Assembly: GCF_014145395.1 (NCBI RefSeq)
Contig: NZ_JACHTE010000003.1
Location: 124,001-188,000, forward strand
Source of the DNA: Marilutibacter penaei
Lineage (GTDB): Bacteria; Pseudomonadota; Gammaproteobacteria; Xanthomonadales; Xanthomonadaceae
DNA: 64,000 nucleotides
Reading direction: 5' to 3'
A program made the position numbers and the translations under genes. The notes below the pieces were generated by a model, which saw nothing but the letters and a program-made list of their open reading frames with translations, was not told the DNA's origin and did no database searches. Positions 33,405 to 41,571 of this stretch are shown piece by piece (position 1 is the stretch's first letter; each line of letters starts with the position of its first letter).

Positions 33405-33536
33405 TCAACGCCCCGCGAATGCGTGGATGATGTAGAAGAAACACCCGTCGTCAGCCCCTTTCTGTTTGAGGGCGCTCTCAGCCGCGGGCATGCAGTTGAT
33501 TCGCTTGACGCCGTGCTCAAATTTTCGAATGTTCAT
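33405..33536 (-). CDS. 43-aa ORF coupled to the RecB-like nuclease gene
   Basis: A small ORF starting MNIRKFEHGVKRINCMPAA and ending IIHAFAGR. Its ATG overlaps the stop of the nuclease gene by four bases (ATGA), and GGAG lies six bases before it, which is the normal signature of a translationally coupled downstream gene. It has two Cys (in INCMP and DGCFF), a basic N-terminal half and a short hydrophobic C-terminus. I do not recognise it. It could be a partner or regulator of the nuclease; it could also be a chance ORF of 43 codons. Confidence 0.5.
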   Translation of the reverse strand: MNIRKFEHGVKRINCMPAAESALKQKGADDGCFFYIIHAFAGR

Positions 33537-34447
33537 TCTTGCTCCGCCTCAAGTGGAACCTGTTGGAACCGTACCTGCAGACGTTTAATGAGTGCGCGGG
33601 TCTGCGCATTTGGAGCGCGCGTGCACACGAGGACAGCCTCGCCGTTGGGTACATAGCGCATGGCTTTCTGCTCAGCCCGCACGATCGCGCGATACTTCAC
33701 GCACTGGTAGACGCCCCTTTGGAGCTCATCCTCCGCGCACGTACTTGTCTTCACTTCCACGGCCAAGCGTTGCTTGCCATTGTCGAAGTGGACATCCAGC
33801 CTGTCGCCTGAGCTAAGCAACTTTTCATTCTTGCCGACGCTGAAGTTGCCGAAGTCGGCCAGCTCTTCAGGATGCTCAGCAACCCACTTTTTCAAAGCCT
33901 TATGCGTTGCACTTTCTAGGCCACCGCCTTGCTGGACGTTTGGAAGAGGGATGGCGTGTGGGCCGTCGCCCTCAGACTTCTTTCCGCTGGATACTGGAAG
34001 GATAGGCGCCCCTAGAGCTCGGGCAACGCGATCCCAGTCTGGGTAGGTGACAACATCCTGAAACGCTTCCTCGAAGTGAGCCTTTCGTTGATCCGCGGTA
34101 TCCATGGGCTTCCCTTCGAAATACGACGGAACGATATTCACAGCGCCCTCTCCGGGGATGCCCATGTTCTTATTGATGACTATGACGTGCAGTGGCGGAA
34201 TCGCCTCGGCCCATTGGCCGCTCAGCCACTCGATAGCCTGCGCAACGCCGCCGGCGACGCGGCCGTAGTTCAAAGCGTGCTTAATGGAATGACCGTTCCG
34301 ATCGTGTAGCTCACGGGCCAGGTCCGAGTACGACCGATGTTCGCCCTCCTTGGCCCACCGAAGAAGAATGGGTAGTGCATCGGGTACGAGCGGCCCCAGC
34401 TTCTCGCTCTGGGCCAACGGAATCAGCTTCCAGCTGAACTTCTCCAT
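33533..34447 (-). CDS. Putative RecB-like nuclease of the restriction island (304 aa)
   Basis: Not a family I can name. Residues about 178-255 fit a PD-(D/E)xK nuclease of the RecB/Cas4 style: LESATHKAL as motif I, Asp218 in GDRLDVHF, E231-V-K233 in LAVEVKTS, then QCVKY (QxxxY) at 248-252. The N-terminal 110 residues (HRSYSDLARELHD, then AIPPLHVIVINKNMGIPGEG) loosely resemble the DNA-binding wing of alkylguanine transferases, without the active Cys; this part is speculative. Start ATG 34447 has a GGAG seven bases upstream; a GTG at 34543 would add 32 residues. AT-rich like its neighbours and in the same direction as the restriction genes. Confidence 0.65.
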   Translation of the reverse strand: MEKFSWKLIPLAQSEKLGPLVPDALPILLRWAKEGEHRSYSDLARELHDRNGHSIKHALNYGRVAGGVAQAIEWLSGQWAEAIPPLHVIVINKNMGIPGEGAVNIVPSYFEGKPMDTADQRKAHFEEAFQDVVTYPDWDRVARALGAPILPVSSGKKSEGDGPHAIPLPNVQQGGGLESATHKALKKWVAEHPEELADFGNFSVGKNEKLLSSGDRLDVHFDNGKQRLAVEVKTSTCAEDELQRGVYQCVKYRAIVRAEQKAMRYVPNGEAVLVCTRAPNAQTRALIKRLQVRFQQVPLEAEQE

Positions 34448-34614
34448 TCGTTTTCTCCATTCTCGTTGATCGATGGTTGTTACAGATTCAAACGACTGAG
34501 CTCTAAAGTCCCTTTCAAGCGTCTTTGAATTCAATAGCTCCACATTTCGTGAGGCGTATTGAGAAAGCCGGCGTTGGAGTGGTTCGCCAAATCCGTTGGC
34601 GAGTCCGATGATAG

Positions 34615-35877
34615 TCAGGGGGACATGCCTGCCTGAGGATCGGGATCAGGCTGGCCAAGGAGATGAAACTCCCCCGGTGGGAAAAGTAGATCCATGTCGC
34701 GCCGCCATATCCTGAACAAAGGTCCTTGCTCTCTAACTCGCCCTCGCTTGTTCTTGGTGATCAGGTGGTCAACCGTGACCACGCCAGTTTCCAGCAGGGT
34801 TGGCAATGCAGACGCTATTGGCTTCTTGGTGTGCAGGACGCTTTCATATCTAAACTCCTCCGCGTCGGAAGCAAGCCTGTTGCTTCTCGCGGTCACCCAG
34901 AATGTTTCTGGGTGTTTCATTTGCAAGGCCGACTTCAATTCGTCAATACGCCAAGTGGCCACTTCCCTGAGATCTGGCTGGATGCTGCCTTCATGGAGGT
35001 AGGCACCATCGCTTGGTACAAGCAAGAAGAGTCCTTGGGTATTCGGGCCTCTTGCGGAAACAGTGCACCTCAGCTGCTTCAGGTAGCTGTCGCCACGGAC
35101 ATAGCCGAACCTGTCGAGTATCTCGGCGCTGCTTTTTAGGTTGCTAAGGTGCCAGTCTGGAACCTTTGCAAACAGCGTCTGTCGGGTGCTGGACCTGCTG
35201 CGACCTGCTTTTATCTCGATCCCCTTGTAGTCAGGGCTTCTTGAGCTATTGGGCCTAATGCCAAGCAGCTCTTCGAGCAATCGGCCCACTTCCGTATCCC
35301 TTCGTATCCCCGGTACTCCCGCATGCCATTTGCCTGCTATTCCGTGTAGTAGTTCGAGGAGTTCAGTGGCCGTGTCGTTTGAGCGCGCAACCAAAGGCGC
35401 CAATATCGTTTCGAGGTCGACGTCGATGGCGTCCCTGATCTCGATCCGTTCGCCAGCGCGGGGTGGTACTCCGGGGACCAGTCCAGCATTACTTGCGTTG
35501 ATGACCAGCAGTTCGTCTTTGCCGACAGCGACTAGGGCGAGCAAGTTGCCTGCTGATGCATGTTGCGCAAGACCATAGATCCAGATGCGTGGATCGCCAG
35601 CCTTCGTGACGGGTCTATAGAGGCTAGTCTGGGTTCCAACGATTCCGGCAGATGTCACGATTCGCGTGCGTAGCAGGCGCTTATGGGCTTGTCCTTGCGG
35701 CTGCCCTTCAAAGTCATGGAGCCCGCTGCTTCGAAGGAACTCACGGACATTGCCGGTGGCATCCATGATGCTTTTTGCCATTCCTGTTTCAGTAGGAACA
35801 AGCAGGCCTACTTCAATCCCGCGTTTCGTGAAGTATCTGAGAACCTCTTGGATCGATACATCTGACGTGGCGAGCAT
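34615..35877 (-). CDS. MvaI/BcnI-family type II restriction endonuclease
   Basis: 420 residues. The region GRLLEELLGIRPNSSRSPDY is followed by the catalytic D-x4-E-x-K in PDYKGIEIKAGR, exactly the spacing of MvaI/BcnI enzymes, which cut CCWGG or CCSGG as monomers. The N-terminal 180 residues form an extra domain of unknown role. It follows the cytosine methyltransferase by 28 bases with a GGGGGGA ribosome-binding region. Base composition is AT-richer than the chromosome, as usual for restriction genes. The exact recognition site cannot be read from sequence. Confidence 0.88.
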   Translation of the reverse strand: MLATSDVSIQEVLRYFTKRGIEVGLLVPTETGMAKSIMDATGNVREFLRSSGLHDFEGQPQGQAHKRLLRTRIVTSAGIVGTQTSLYRPVTKAGDPRIWIYGLAQHASAGNLLALVAVGKDELLVINASNAGLVPGVPPRAGERIEIRDAIDVDLETILAPLVARSNDTATELLELLHGIAGKWHAGVPGIRRDTEVGRLLEELLGIRPNSSRSPDYKGIEIKAGRSRSSTRQTLFAKVPDWHLSNLKSSAEILDRFGYVRGDSYLKQLRCTVSARGPNTQGLFLLVPSDGAYLHEGSIQPDLREVATWRIDELKSALQMKHPETFWVTARSNRLASDAEEFRYESVLHTKKPIASALPTLLETGVVTVDHLITKNKRGRVREQGPLFRIWRRDMDLLFPPGEFHLLGQPDPDPQAGMSP

Positions 35878-35905
35878 TTGTCCCCCCTGTTTCGCCCGGT
35901 TCGCC

Positions 35906-37237
35906 TTATCTCTCTAGGATGCCTCTGAGATGCTCGCCGACCGCCTTTGCCAACCCGACCGGCACCGCATTTCCGATCTGCGTGTACTTCGGGACTTCCC
36001 GGTCGAAGATGCCTTCGCGCGGATTGCCTGCCCGGCGAATACCGCCCGTGGTGCGCTTGCCCGCGAACTGGTACCAGTCCGGGAACATCTGGAGACGCGC
36101 CCATTCGCGAACGGTCAAGACGCGCGGTTGTGAGAAGTGCACGTAGTCGTCGGCGAGGGAGGTCGCAGTAATCGTCGGCCCGGCGTCACCCCATCGGGCG
36201 GGAAGCAGGCGCTGCGCGAACTTCTTGGTCTGGAACTCAGTCGGGACTGCGCCGCCGTTGGCATGCATGGCCTTGAACTTGGCGAGGATCCGCTCGTTGT
36301 GCTTGCTGTACTCGTGCTCCGTGAGCGGGTCGCCCTTCCGGAACGGCGTTCCCCCGCCCGCTGGCGTCCTGAGGTGCTTCTGGATCGCGGTGCGAGCAGC
36401 GGCGGGATATTGAACCGTCGCGCCACCGTTCTCATAGCCCGGGTCGACAAGGTCGCCAAGCAAGTCGATGAGGTCGGGCGCTTTGATCGAGCCGCCTGCA
36501 GGCAGGTAGCCACGTGCGATCGCATCCTCCGGATTGCCTTCCCGCGTGATGCCGCTGCCGACGTCATCGCGGATGCCGACCATCAGGACGCGCGGACGGT
36601 TCTGCGGGACGCCATAGTCTTTCGCGTAAACAAGGGAATAGGCGACGGAGTAACCGGGGATCTTCTGGTACGTGCCCAGGATGTCTTGCCAGATCTCACC
36701 ATTGCGCCCGTCGGTGGTCCACTTGCTGTGCAAGAGCCCACGGACGTTCTCGAACAGGAATGCACGAGGCCGCAGGCGGTGGATGATCGCCGCCATGTCC
36801 TGGAAGAGGTGGTTGGAAGGCAGCTGCTCCTTGTCGACCGAGTAGGACCGGCGATGGCCGATCCCGGAAAAGCCTTGGCATGGTGGGCCGCCCACTAGCA
36901 GGTCAAGCTCGCCATGCTCGATCCCGAAGATGCTTGCGAAGCGCTTCTCGAGCGACGGCAAGAACGCCTTGTCCAGCACCATGCCCTTGACGTCGGAAGA
37001 GTGGAAACCCGGCTCGGCCAGCCACTCATGGGCATCGACGCGGTTCTGGATGTATGTTCCCCGTGCATCCGGACTGAGTTCGTTGACGAACACGGGCGTG
37101 AAGCCAGCCTGTTCCAGGCCCAACGAGAGCCCGCCGCATCCTGCGAAAAGGTCCATGACCTTCAAGGTCTTCTTGTTCAATTTCTTGGCCTCCCGGCCCT
37201 GTGCCTGGGAAGGCAAGTATCCACCGTCCAATCTCAC
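35906..37237 (-). CDS. DNA (cytosine-5) methyltransferase, Dcm type
   Basis: 443 residues with the ordered C5-methyltransferase motifs: I DLFAGCGGLSLGLEQAGF, IV GGPPCQGFSG (catalytic Cys), VI FENVRGLL, VIII QNRPRVLMVG, a target-recognition region after it, and X QIGNAVPVGLAKAVG. It would protect the cognate endonuclease sites. The GTG start overlaps the vsr stop by four bases (GTGA), so translation is coupled; methionine alternatives inside would cut into motif I. Presence of Vsr implies methylation of the inner C of a CCNGG-type site, which agrees with the endonuclease family. Confidence 0.94.
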   Translation of the reverse strand: MRLDGGYLPSQAQGREAKKLNKKTLKVMDLFAGCGGLSLGLEQAGFTPVFVNELSPDARGTYIQNRVDAHEWLAEPGFHSSDVKGMVLDKAFLPSLEKRFASIFGIEHGELDLLVGGPPCQGFSGIGHRRSYSVDKEQLPSNHLFQDMAAIIHRLRPRAFLFENVRGLLHSKWTTDGRNGEIWQDILGTYQKIPGYSVAYSLVYAKDYGVPQNRPRVLMVGIRDDVGSGITREGNPEDAIARGYLPAGGSIKAPDLIDLLGDLVDPGYENGGATVQYPAAARTAIQKHLRTPAGGGTPFRKGDPLTEHEYSKHNERILAKFKAMHANGGAVPTEFQTKKFAQRLLPARWGDAGPTITATSLADDYVHFSQPRVLTVREWARLQMFPDWYQFAGKRTTGGIRRAGNPREGIFDREVPKYTQIGNAVPVGLAKAVGEHLRGILER

Positions 37238-37656
37238 GCTCCGCGACGCAGTCTGTTGGCGAGCTTGTCGATCGCGCGCTCACGCGTCGACGCCTTCGCG
37301 AGTTCACATTCCCAAAGGGTCAGCACCCGCCAACCCATCGACCTCAAGGCCCTGTTGTTCCGGGCATCCCGCTTGCGGTTCGCTTCGAACTTGGCTTGCC
37401 AGAAAGCTCCCCGGGTCGATGGGATCCTCCCTTTTTGGCATGCATGGGCATGCCAGAAGCAACCATGGACGAAGACTACCGCGCCATACTTTGGCAGAAC
37501 CAAGTCTGGCCGTCCAGGGAGATCCTTGCGCTGGAGGCTGAACCGAAAGCCTCGCGCATGCAGGCCCCGCCGCACCCAAAGCTCAGGCTTGGTGTCCCGG
37601 CTCCGGATCCGGGACATGCGCTCACTGCGTCCCTCGGGGGTCAAGGTATCGACCAT
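37234..37656 (-). CDS. vsr: Very short patch repair endonuclease
   Basis: 140 residues, full length. It nicks 5' of the T in T:G mismatches that arise when 5-methylcytosine deaminates at the methyltransferase's sites. Family residues: RMSRIRSRDTKPELWVRR (catalytic Glu), LPGRPDLVLPKYGAVVFVHGCFWHAHAC (metal Asp, catalytic His, zinc His/Cys), and RSMGWRVLTLWECEL. It is the first gene of the vsr-dcm-endonuclease run; its promoter must lie in or next to the 22-bp repeat array upstream. Confidence 0.95.
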   Translation of the reverse strand: MVDTLTPEGRSERMSRIRSRDTKPELWVRRGLHARGFRFSLQRKDLPGRPDLVLPKYGAVVFVHGCFWHAHACQKGRIPSTRGAFWQAKFEANRKRDARNNRALRSMGWRVLTLWECELAKASTRERAIDKLANRLRRGA

Positions 37657-37748
37657 GGCAATAGCTTCGCCGAAGGAAGCTGGGAATTCCAGGGGCTACG
37701 CTATTCAGTTTGAGGCGGGTGGTCGCCGGTTCCTTTCATGACCATTGA

Positions 37749-38056
37749 ACCCCAAGAGCTCGAAGCTTCCACCCCAAGAGGTCCAGCCTTCGACCTCAAA
37801 GGGTCGGAGCTTCCACCCCAAAAGGTCCAACCTCCCACCCCAGGAGCTCGAACCTTCCACCCCAAAAGGTCCAACCTTCGACCTCTGAAGGTCCAAGCTT
37901 CCACCCCGGAAGGTCGAAGCTTCGACCTCGATAGGTCCAGGCTTCCACCTCGGGAGGTCGAACCTTCCACCCCTTAGGGTCCAGGCTTCCACCCCAAAAG
38001 GTCGAAACTTCCACCCCTGGGGCTCCAACCCCCGACCCCCAGAGGTCCAAGCCCCA
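37749..38056. repeat. Tandem array of fourteen 22-bp degenerate near-palindromic units
   Basis: Fourteen head-to-tail units of exactly 22 bp, each of the form ACC(C/T)C-NNN-(A/G)GGTCSAASCTTCS, with no spacers. The three N positions vary most. Across unit boundaries the sequence forms AGGT-SS-AAGCTT-SS-ACCT dyads; the one at 37911-37928 (AGGTCGAAGCTTCGACCT) is a perfect 18-bp palindrome. The period is not a multiple of three and both strands stay open in several frames, so it is not coding. It fills most of the 493-bp gap between vsr and the next gene. Confidence 0.9.
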
Positions 38057-38095
38057 AACAAACCCGGCGGAAGGGCTTCCGCCACCTCCGCCGGG
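38053..38095 (-). terminator. Rho-independent terminator of the 160-aa hypothetical gene
   Basis: Read on the minus strand, CCCGGCGG (38095-38088) pairs with CCGCCGGG (38070-38063), and the tail TTTGTTTGGGG follows. An inner GGCGGAAG/CTTCCGCC pairing competes with it. It lies directly against the repeat array. Confidence 0.8.
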
Positions 38096-38149
38096 CAGGG
38101 CCCCGGGCATTGCATGCCGGGGCGGTGCTTCAGTGCGCCGTGGGCGCGG

Positions 38150-38632
38150 TCAGAACGGCTTGGGCGCGGGGTCCGGCTCGGGGTCGGTCGGGCGGCGCTT
38201 GCGGGCGAAGCGGGTGGACAGTTCGCGGCGGGCGCTCTTGAGCGCTTCGCCCTTGCCGGACACTTCGAGCAGGCGGTAGCCCTCGAGGGCGATGGCCATC
38301 ATGTCGCTGCCCAGGGCCATCTCGGTGTCGTCGGCGCGTTCGACCAGCTGGTGCAGTTGCTGCAGGCGCGGGCGCAGGTGCTCCAGCGCGGTGCGGTCGG
38401 CGAGCGCTTCGTCCAGACCGAGGTTGGGCGGGACCATCTGGCGGTTGTTGTCGAGCAGGGTCAGGGCCTGCTCGCAGAACTCGCGCGACTTGGGGCCCAT
38501 TTTCTTCAGCTCGATGCGGTCGCTGGGCTGCAGGGCGACGAACGGGGTGAACACCCGCTGCAGCGTGGCGATGGCGGCGTCGAGGTCGGCGAGGTCCTGT
38601 TCGGACAGGGTGAGTGAAATCAGGTTCTGCAT
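38150..38632 (-). CDS. Conserved hypothetical protein (160 aa)
   Basis: A helical soluble protein beginning MQNLISLTLSEQDLADLDAA and ending in a Lys/Arg/Pro-rich tail. The centre contains RIELKKMGPKSREFCEQAL and ALGSDMMAIALEGYRLLEVSGKGE, which I recall as conserved in hypothetical proteins of several phyla but cannot assign. The start is chosen by an AAGGAAA ribosome-binding site; the longer upstream reading is Pro/Arg-rich and not conserved in style. It has its own terminator. Confidence 0.75.
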   Translation of the reverse strand: MQNLISLTLSEQDLADLDAAIATLQRVFTPFVALQPSDRIELKKMGPKSREFCEQALTLLDNNRQMVPPNLGLDEALADRTALEHLRPRLQQLHQLVERADDTEMALGSDMMAIALEGYRLLEVSGKGEALKSARRELSTRFARKRRPTDPEPDPAPKPF

Positions 38633-38836
38633 TTGGCTTTCCTTATCTCCGTGTGCGAGTCCGGGCGTGCCAGGTGGCTGGGCCGGACGGTCCATGCTCC
38701 GCCGCGTTCCGTGCGGGCGGGTGTTGCGAGGCTGCGGTGCTGCGTGACCGACCGGGGTCGGCGGGGGAGCGGGCCGAGTGTGGCAGAGGGGGGATCGGCC
38801 GGAAACTGTGCGGCGGGGTACGTCGTGCACCCCGTC

Positions 38837-39334
38837 TCACCCCGCCTCCAGCTCCCGCTGCGTCAGGTACAGCCGCAGGTCGAACTCAAGCTGGTGGTAG
38901 TCGGGCGCCATGTGCGTGCACAGCTGGTAGAAGGCCTTGTTGTGCTCGGCTTCCTTCAGGTGCGCGAGTTCGTGCACCACGATCATCTTGAGGAACTCGG
39001 CGGGGGCATCGCGGAACACGCTGGCGATGCGGATCTCGCGGCTCGCCTTGAGCCGGCCGCCGTGGACGCGCGACACCGCGGTGTGGGTGCCCAGGGCCTG
39101 CTTCACCACCTGCAGCTTGCCGTCGTAGAGGACCTTGCCCAGCGGCACGGCCTTGCGCAGGTAGCGGTTCTTGAGCGCCTGCACGTAGTCGTACAGCTGG
39201 CCATCGTTGCGCACGGCGTGGGGCTCGGGGTACTTGTCGGACAGCATCGCGCCCAGCCGGTCCCGTGCGATCAGCGCGCGCACCTGGTCCTGCAGGTGCG
39301 GGGGATAGCCGGCGAGGTACTTCAGCGGTTGCAT
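38837..39334 (-). CDS. YgjP/SprT-like zinc metallopeptidase (M48/DUF45 type)
   Basis: 165 residues with the zinc motif VVHELAHLKE followed by EHNKAFYQLCTHMAPDY, the standard third-ligand region of YgjP-type proteins. LKASREIRIASVFRDAP and FLKMIVVHELAH match the family order. It is probably a cytosolic protease or nuclease-associated factor; the bacterial role is not established. MQPLKYLAGYP is taken as the start because it begins the conserved region; an in-frame ATG at 39364 would add ten residues. Confidence 0.88.
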   Translation of the reverse strand: MQPLKYLAGYPPHLQDQVRALIARDRLGAMLSDKYPEPHAVRNDGQLYDYVQALKNRYLRKAVPLGKVLYDGKLQVVKQALGTHTAVSRVHGGRLKASREIRIASVFRDAPAEFLKMIVVHELAHLKEAEHNKAFYQLCTHMAPDYHQLEFDLRLYLTQRELEAG

Positions 39335-39413
39335 CGGCGCGGGCGATGCGGCGACGGCCCCCATGATGGGCCGCGACCGGGGGAAGGGCCAGCCGCGCGA
39401 GTGTTGCGCGGCG

Positions 39414-40121
39414 CTAGTCTGCCCCGTCCCGCCGGCGGTCGTACCAGAGTTCGAGCCCCTCGCGGGACTGCAGGATGCCGCGGCCGCGGAACACCAGGCG
39501 CAGCATCAGGCGCAGGTGTTCGCCGGGGCTGAAAGTGCGCAGCTTGCGGTCGGAGGTGCGGACCGACTCGCGCAGGACGACGAAGCGGCCGTGGCCGGCC
39601 AGCGTGCGGCTCATGGCGACGTCCTCGCCGGCGTACCAGCGCGGGTCGAAGCCACCGACCGCATCGAAGGCCGCGCGGGTGCAGAACAGGAAACAGCCGG
39701 GTGCGATGCGGGTCCAGCGGAAGCCGACCGCCGCGACCGCGGCGACGGCGCGTTCGTGCCAGCGCGCGGCGCGGGCCAAACGCACGCGGCAGCCCCCGCC
39801 GACGGCGCCGTCGTTCATCGCACGCATCGCCGCGCCGAGCACTTCGGCATCGACCAGGGTGTCGGCATCGAGGAACAGCAGCCGCGGATAGCGGGCCACC
39901 GCGGCCCCGGCATTGCGGGTAGCGGCGATCTGCCGGTGCTCGACACGCAGCACCCGCGCGCCGCGCGCGGCGGCGATCTCGGCGGTGCCGTCGCTCGACG
40001 CGTCGTCGACCACGATCACCTCGTGCACCAGGCCGAGCGCGCGCGTGGCGGTCGCCAGCGCATCGAGCGTCGCGCCGATCAGCGCGGCTTCGTCATGGGC
40101 GGGGATGATCACCGAGAGCAT
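39414..40121 (-). CDS. Family 2 glycosyltransferase
   Basis: 235 residues. GT-A fold marks: MLSVIIPAHDEAALIGATL, the nucleotide-sugar site VVDDASSDGTAEI, the DxD-type LFLDADTLVDAE, and the acceptor-side GEDVAMSRTL. No membrane helices, so it is likely cytosolic or peripheral. The sugar and acceptor are unknown. It lies 80 bases upstream of the metallopeptidase gene in the same direction. Confidence 0.88.
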   Translation of the reverse strand: MLSVIIPAHDEAALIGATLDALATATRALGLVHEVIVVDDASSDGTAEIAAARGARVLRVEHRQIAATRNAGAAVARYPRLLFLDADTLVDAEVLGAAMRAMNDGAVGGGCRVRLARAARWHERAVAAVAAVGFRWTRIAPGCFLFCTRAAFDAVGGFDPRWYAGEDVAMSRTLAGHGRFVVLRESVRTSDRKLRTFSPGEHLRLMLRLVFRGRGILQSREGLELWYDRRRDGAD

Positions 40122-40202
40122 GCGCGCAGGGTGGCACGTCCGCTTGCGTGGCGGAGGTGAAGGCGACTCGTCGATGTTCAGGTGCGGGTCGGGCGACGCC
40201 AC

Positions 40203-41447
40203 CTACTCCGCGACGAAGCGGTACTCCGGCGCGATCACATGGTCCCGCCAGCGGTAATAGCCGTCGCAGCGACTCTCGGCAGAGTTGTCGTCGACGCAGC
40301 TGGACGAACCGCGCGCCTCGTAGACACGGTCGTGGTAGACGAGGGTGCGGGTGGCCTCGTCCCATTCCACGTGCTCACCGTCGGCGAACAGGCCGATTTC
40401 GATCGGCAGTTCGTAGATGCGGTCGACGCCGGTGAAGGACGGCGGGAAGTCCACCCGGTAGCGCACGTCGCGGGCCGTGGCGCGGTACAGGTGGTAGCCG
40501 TTGCTCAACGGCGTGTAGATCGGGTCGGAGTAGTTCACCCGGTACTGGATGCGGAACCAGCTGGTGGTGCCTTCCGCGCGCAGCCGCCTGAGGCGGAACT
40601 CCACGGCCTTGTCGCCCTGCACGAAGCGCCAGCTGTCCAGCCATTGATCGGACCCGGCAAGCAGGGCGGCGGGTTCGGCCACGACCGGCAGCGCGGAAGC
40701 CGGTGGGATAGCGGCTGCGACGGGCGCAGGCGCAGGCACAGGCACAGGCACAGGCGTAGGGGCCGGTGCAGGCGGCGCGGCTGCCGCGGTCGCCGCGGGT
40801 ATGGGCGTAGGCGGCGCCAGCTTGGCCGCCCCGGCCGCCTCCGAGCGCGCCTGCTTCAGCACCTCGGCCTTGCTCACCGCGGGTGCCGGTTCCGCCATCC
40901 GCGTTTCAAGTTCGACAGAGGCGACCGCCTGCGTGTCACGCGCCGGCGCACCCTGCCGCGCATACCGGTTGACGTAGCGCTCGTTGACCGTCCAGCGGCC
41001 ATCGACCTCGCGCAGGGACTGGGTCAGGAATTCGCCCTGCGGACCCATCGCGATGCCATAGGGCATCTTGATCAGCGCATCGCGGACGAAATGGATCGAA
41101 CCGTCGGGCTGGATCGCGCCGTCCCACACCTGCACCACACCCAGAGGCTTGCGCACCGACGCACTGAGGCGCCCGGGTCCGGCACGGCGGATCAGGGTGA
41201 CGGTGCCCTCGCGGTCGCCGGTGAGCTGCACCTCACGGATTTCCTCGCCCGGCACCGCCCATTCGATCCGGTAGGCGGCGCTGGTGCTGGAAGACGTGCC
41301 GAACCGATGCCCGACCAGATCGGCATACACCCCCCATTCCTCGCGAGACGCGGCCGCCTCCTGGGCGTGCAAGGGCACGAGGGCCGCGACCGCGGCCAGG
41401 ATGAGCGCACACACGGCCGCACGCGCGGCCCGCACTGGATTCGACAT
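40203..41447 (-). CDS. Exported hypothetical protein with Pro/Ala-rich linker (414 aa)
   Basis: Signal peptide MSNPVRAARAAVCALILAAV to LHAQ. Residues about 30-140 form one domain (EEWGVYADLVGHRFG, REVDGRWTVNERYVNRY). A Pro/Ala/Val linker follows (about 190-250; the DNA is a GGCGCA/GGCACA-type tandem run near 40720-40770). Residues about 255-414 form a second domain with many aromatic residues (SWFRIQYRVNYSDPIYTPLSNGYHLYR) and two Cys near the end. I recognise neither domain. Probably periplasmic. The folded repeat copy 2 lies upstream. Confidence 0.75.
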   Translation of the reverse strand: MSNPVRAARAAVCALILAAVAALVPLHAQEAAASREEWGVYADLVGHRFGTSSSTSAAYRIEWAVPGEEIREVQLTGDREGTVTLIRRAGPGRLSASVRKPLGVVQVWDGAIQPDGSIHFVRDALIKMPYGIAMGPQGEFLTQSLREVDGRWTVNERYVNRYARQGAPARDTQAVASVELETRMAEPAPAVSKAEVLKQARSEAAGAAKLAPPTPIPAATAAAAPPAPAPTPVPVPVPAPAPVAAAIPPASALPVVAEPAALLAGSDQWLDSWRFVQGDKAVEFRLRRLRAEGTTSWFRIQYRVNYSDPIYTPLSNGYHLYRATARDVRYRVDFPPSFTGVDRIYELPIEIGLFADGEHVEWDEATRTLVYHDRVYEARGSSSCVDDNSAESRCDGYYRWRDHVIAPEYRFVAE

Positions 41448-41571
41448 GTCGGTGTTCCCCCTGTGGGCCGACTATAGCGCTGCGGAGGCGCCCCGCGGGG
41501 CATTGGCGGGACCTTTCGAAACCGTGCAGGGCCGGGCTCCGGCCGGTCCGGAAAGCGCTGGTGCCCTGACT

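Noticed and set aside
37749-38056. CRISPR array
   Set aside because: Units abut with no unique spacers, the repeats are degenerate throughout, and no cas gene is nearby.
37701-38115. Open frames through the 22-bp array giving Trp/Gly/Ser/Phe-rich repeats
   Set aside because: A 22-bp period shifts frame each unit and several frames on both strands remain open together, so openness comes from the repeat and not from coding.
40700-40790. GGCGCA/GGCACA tandem run as a regulatory repeat
   Set aside because: It is in frame and encodes the Pro/Ala/Val linker of the exported 414-aa protein.
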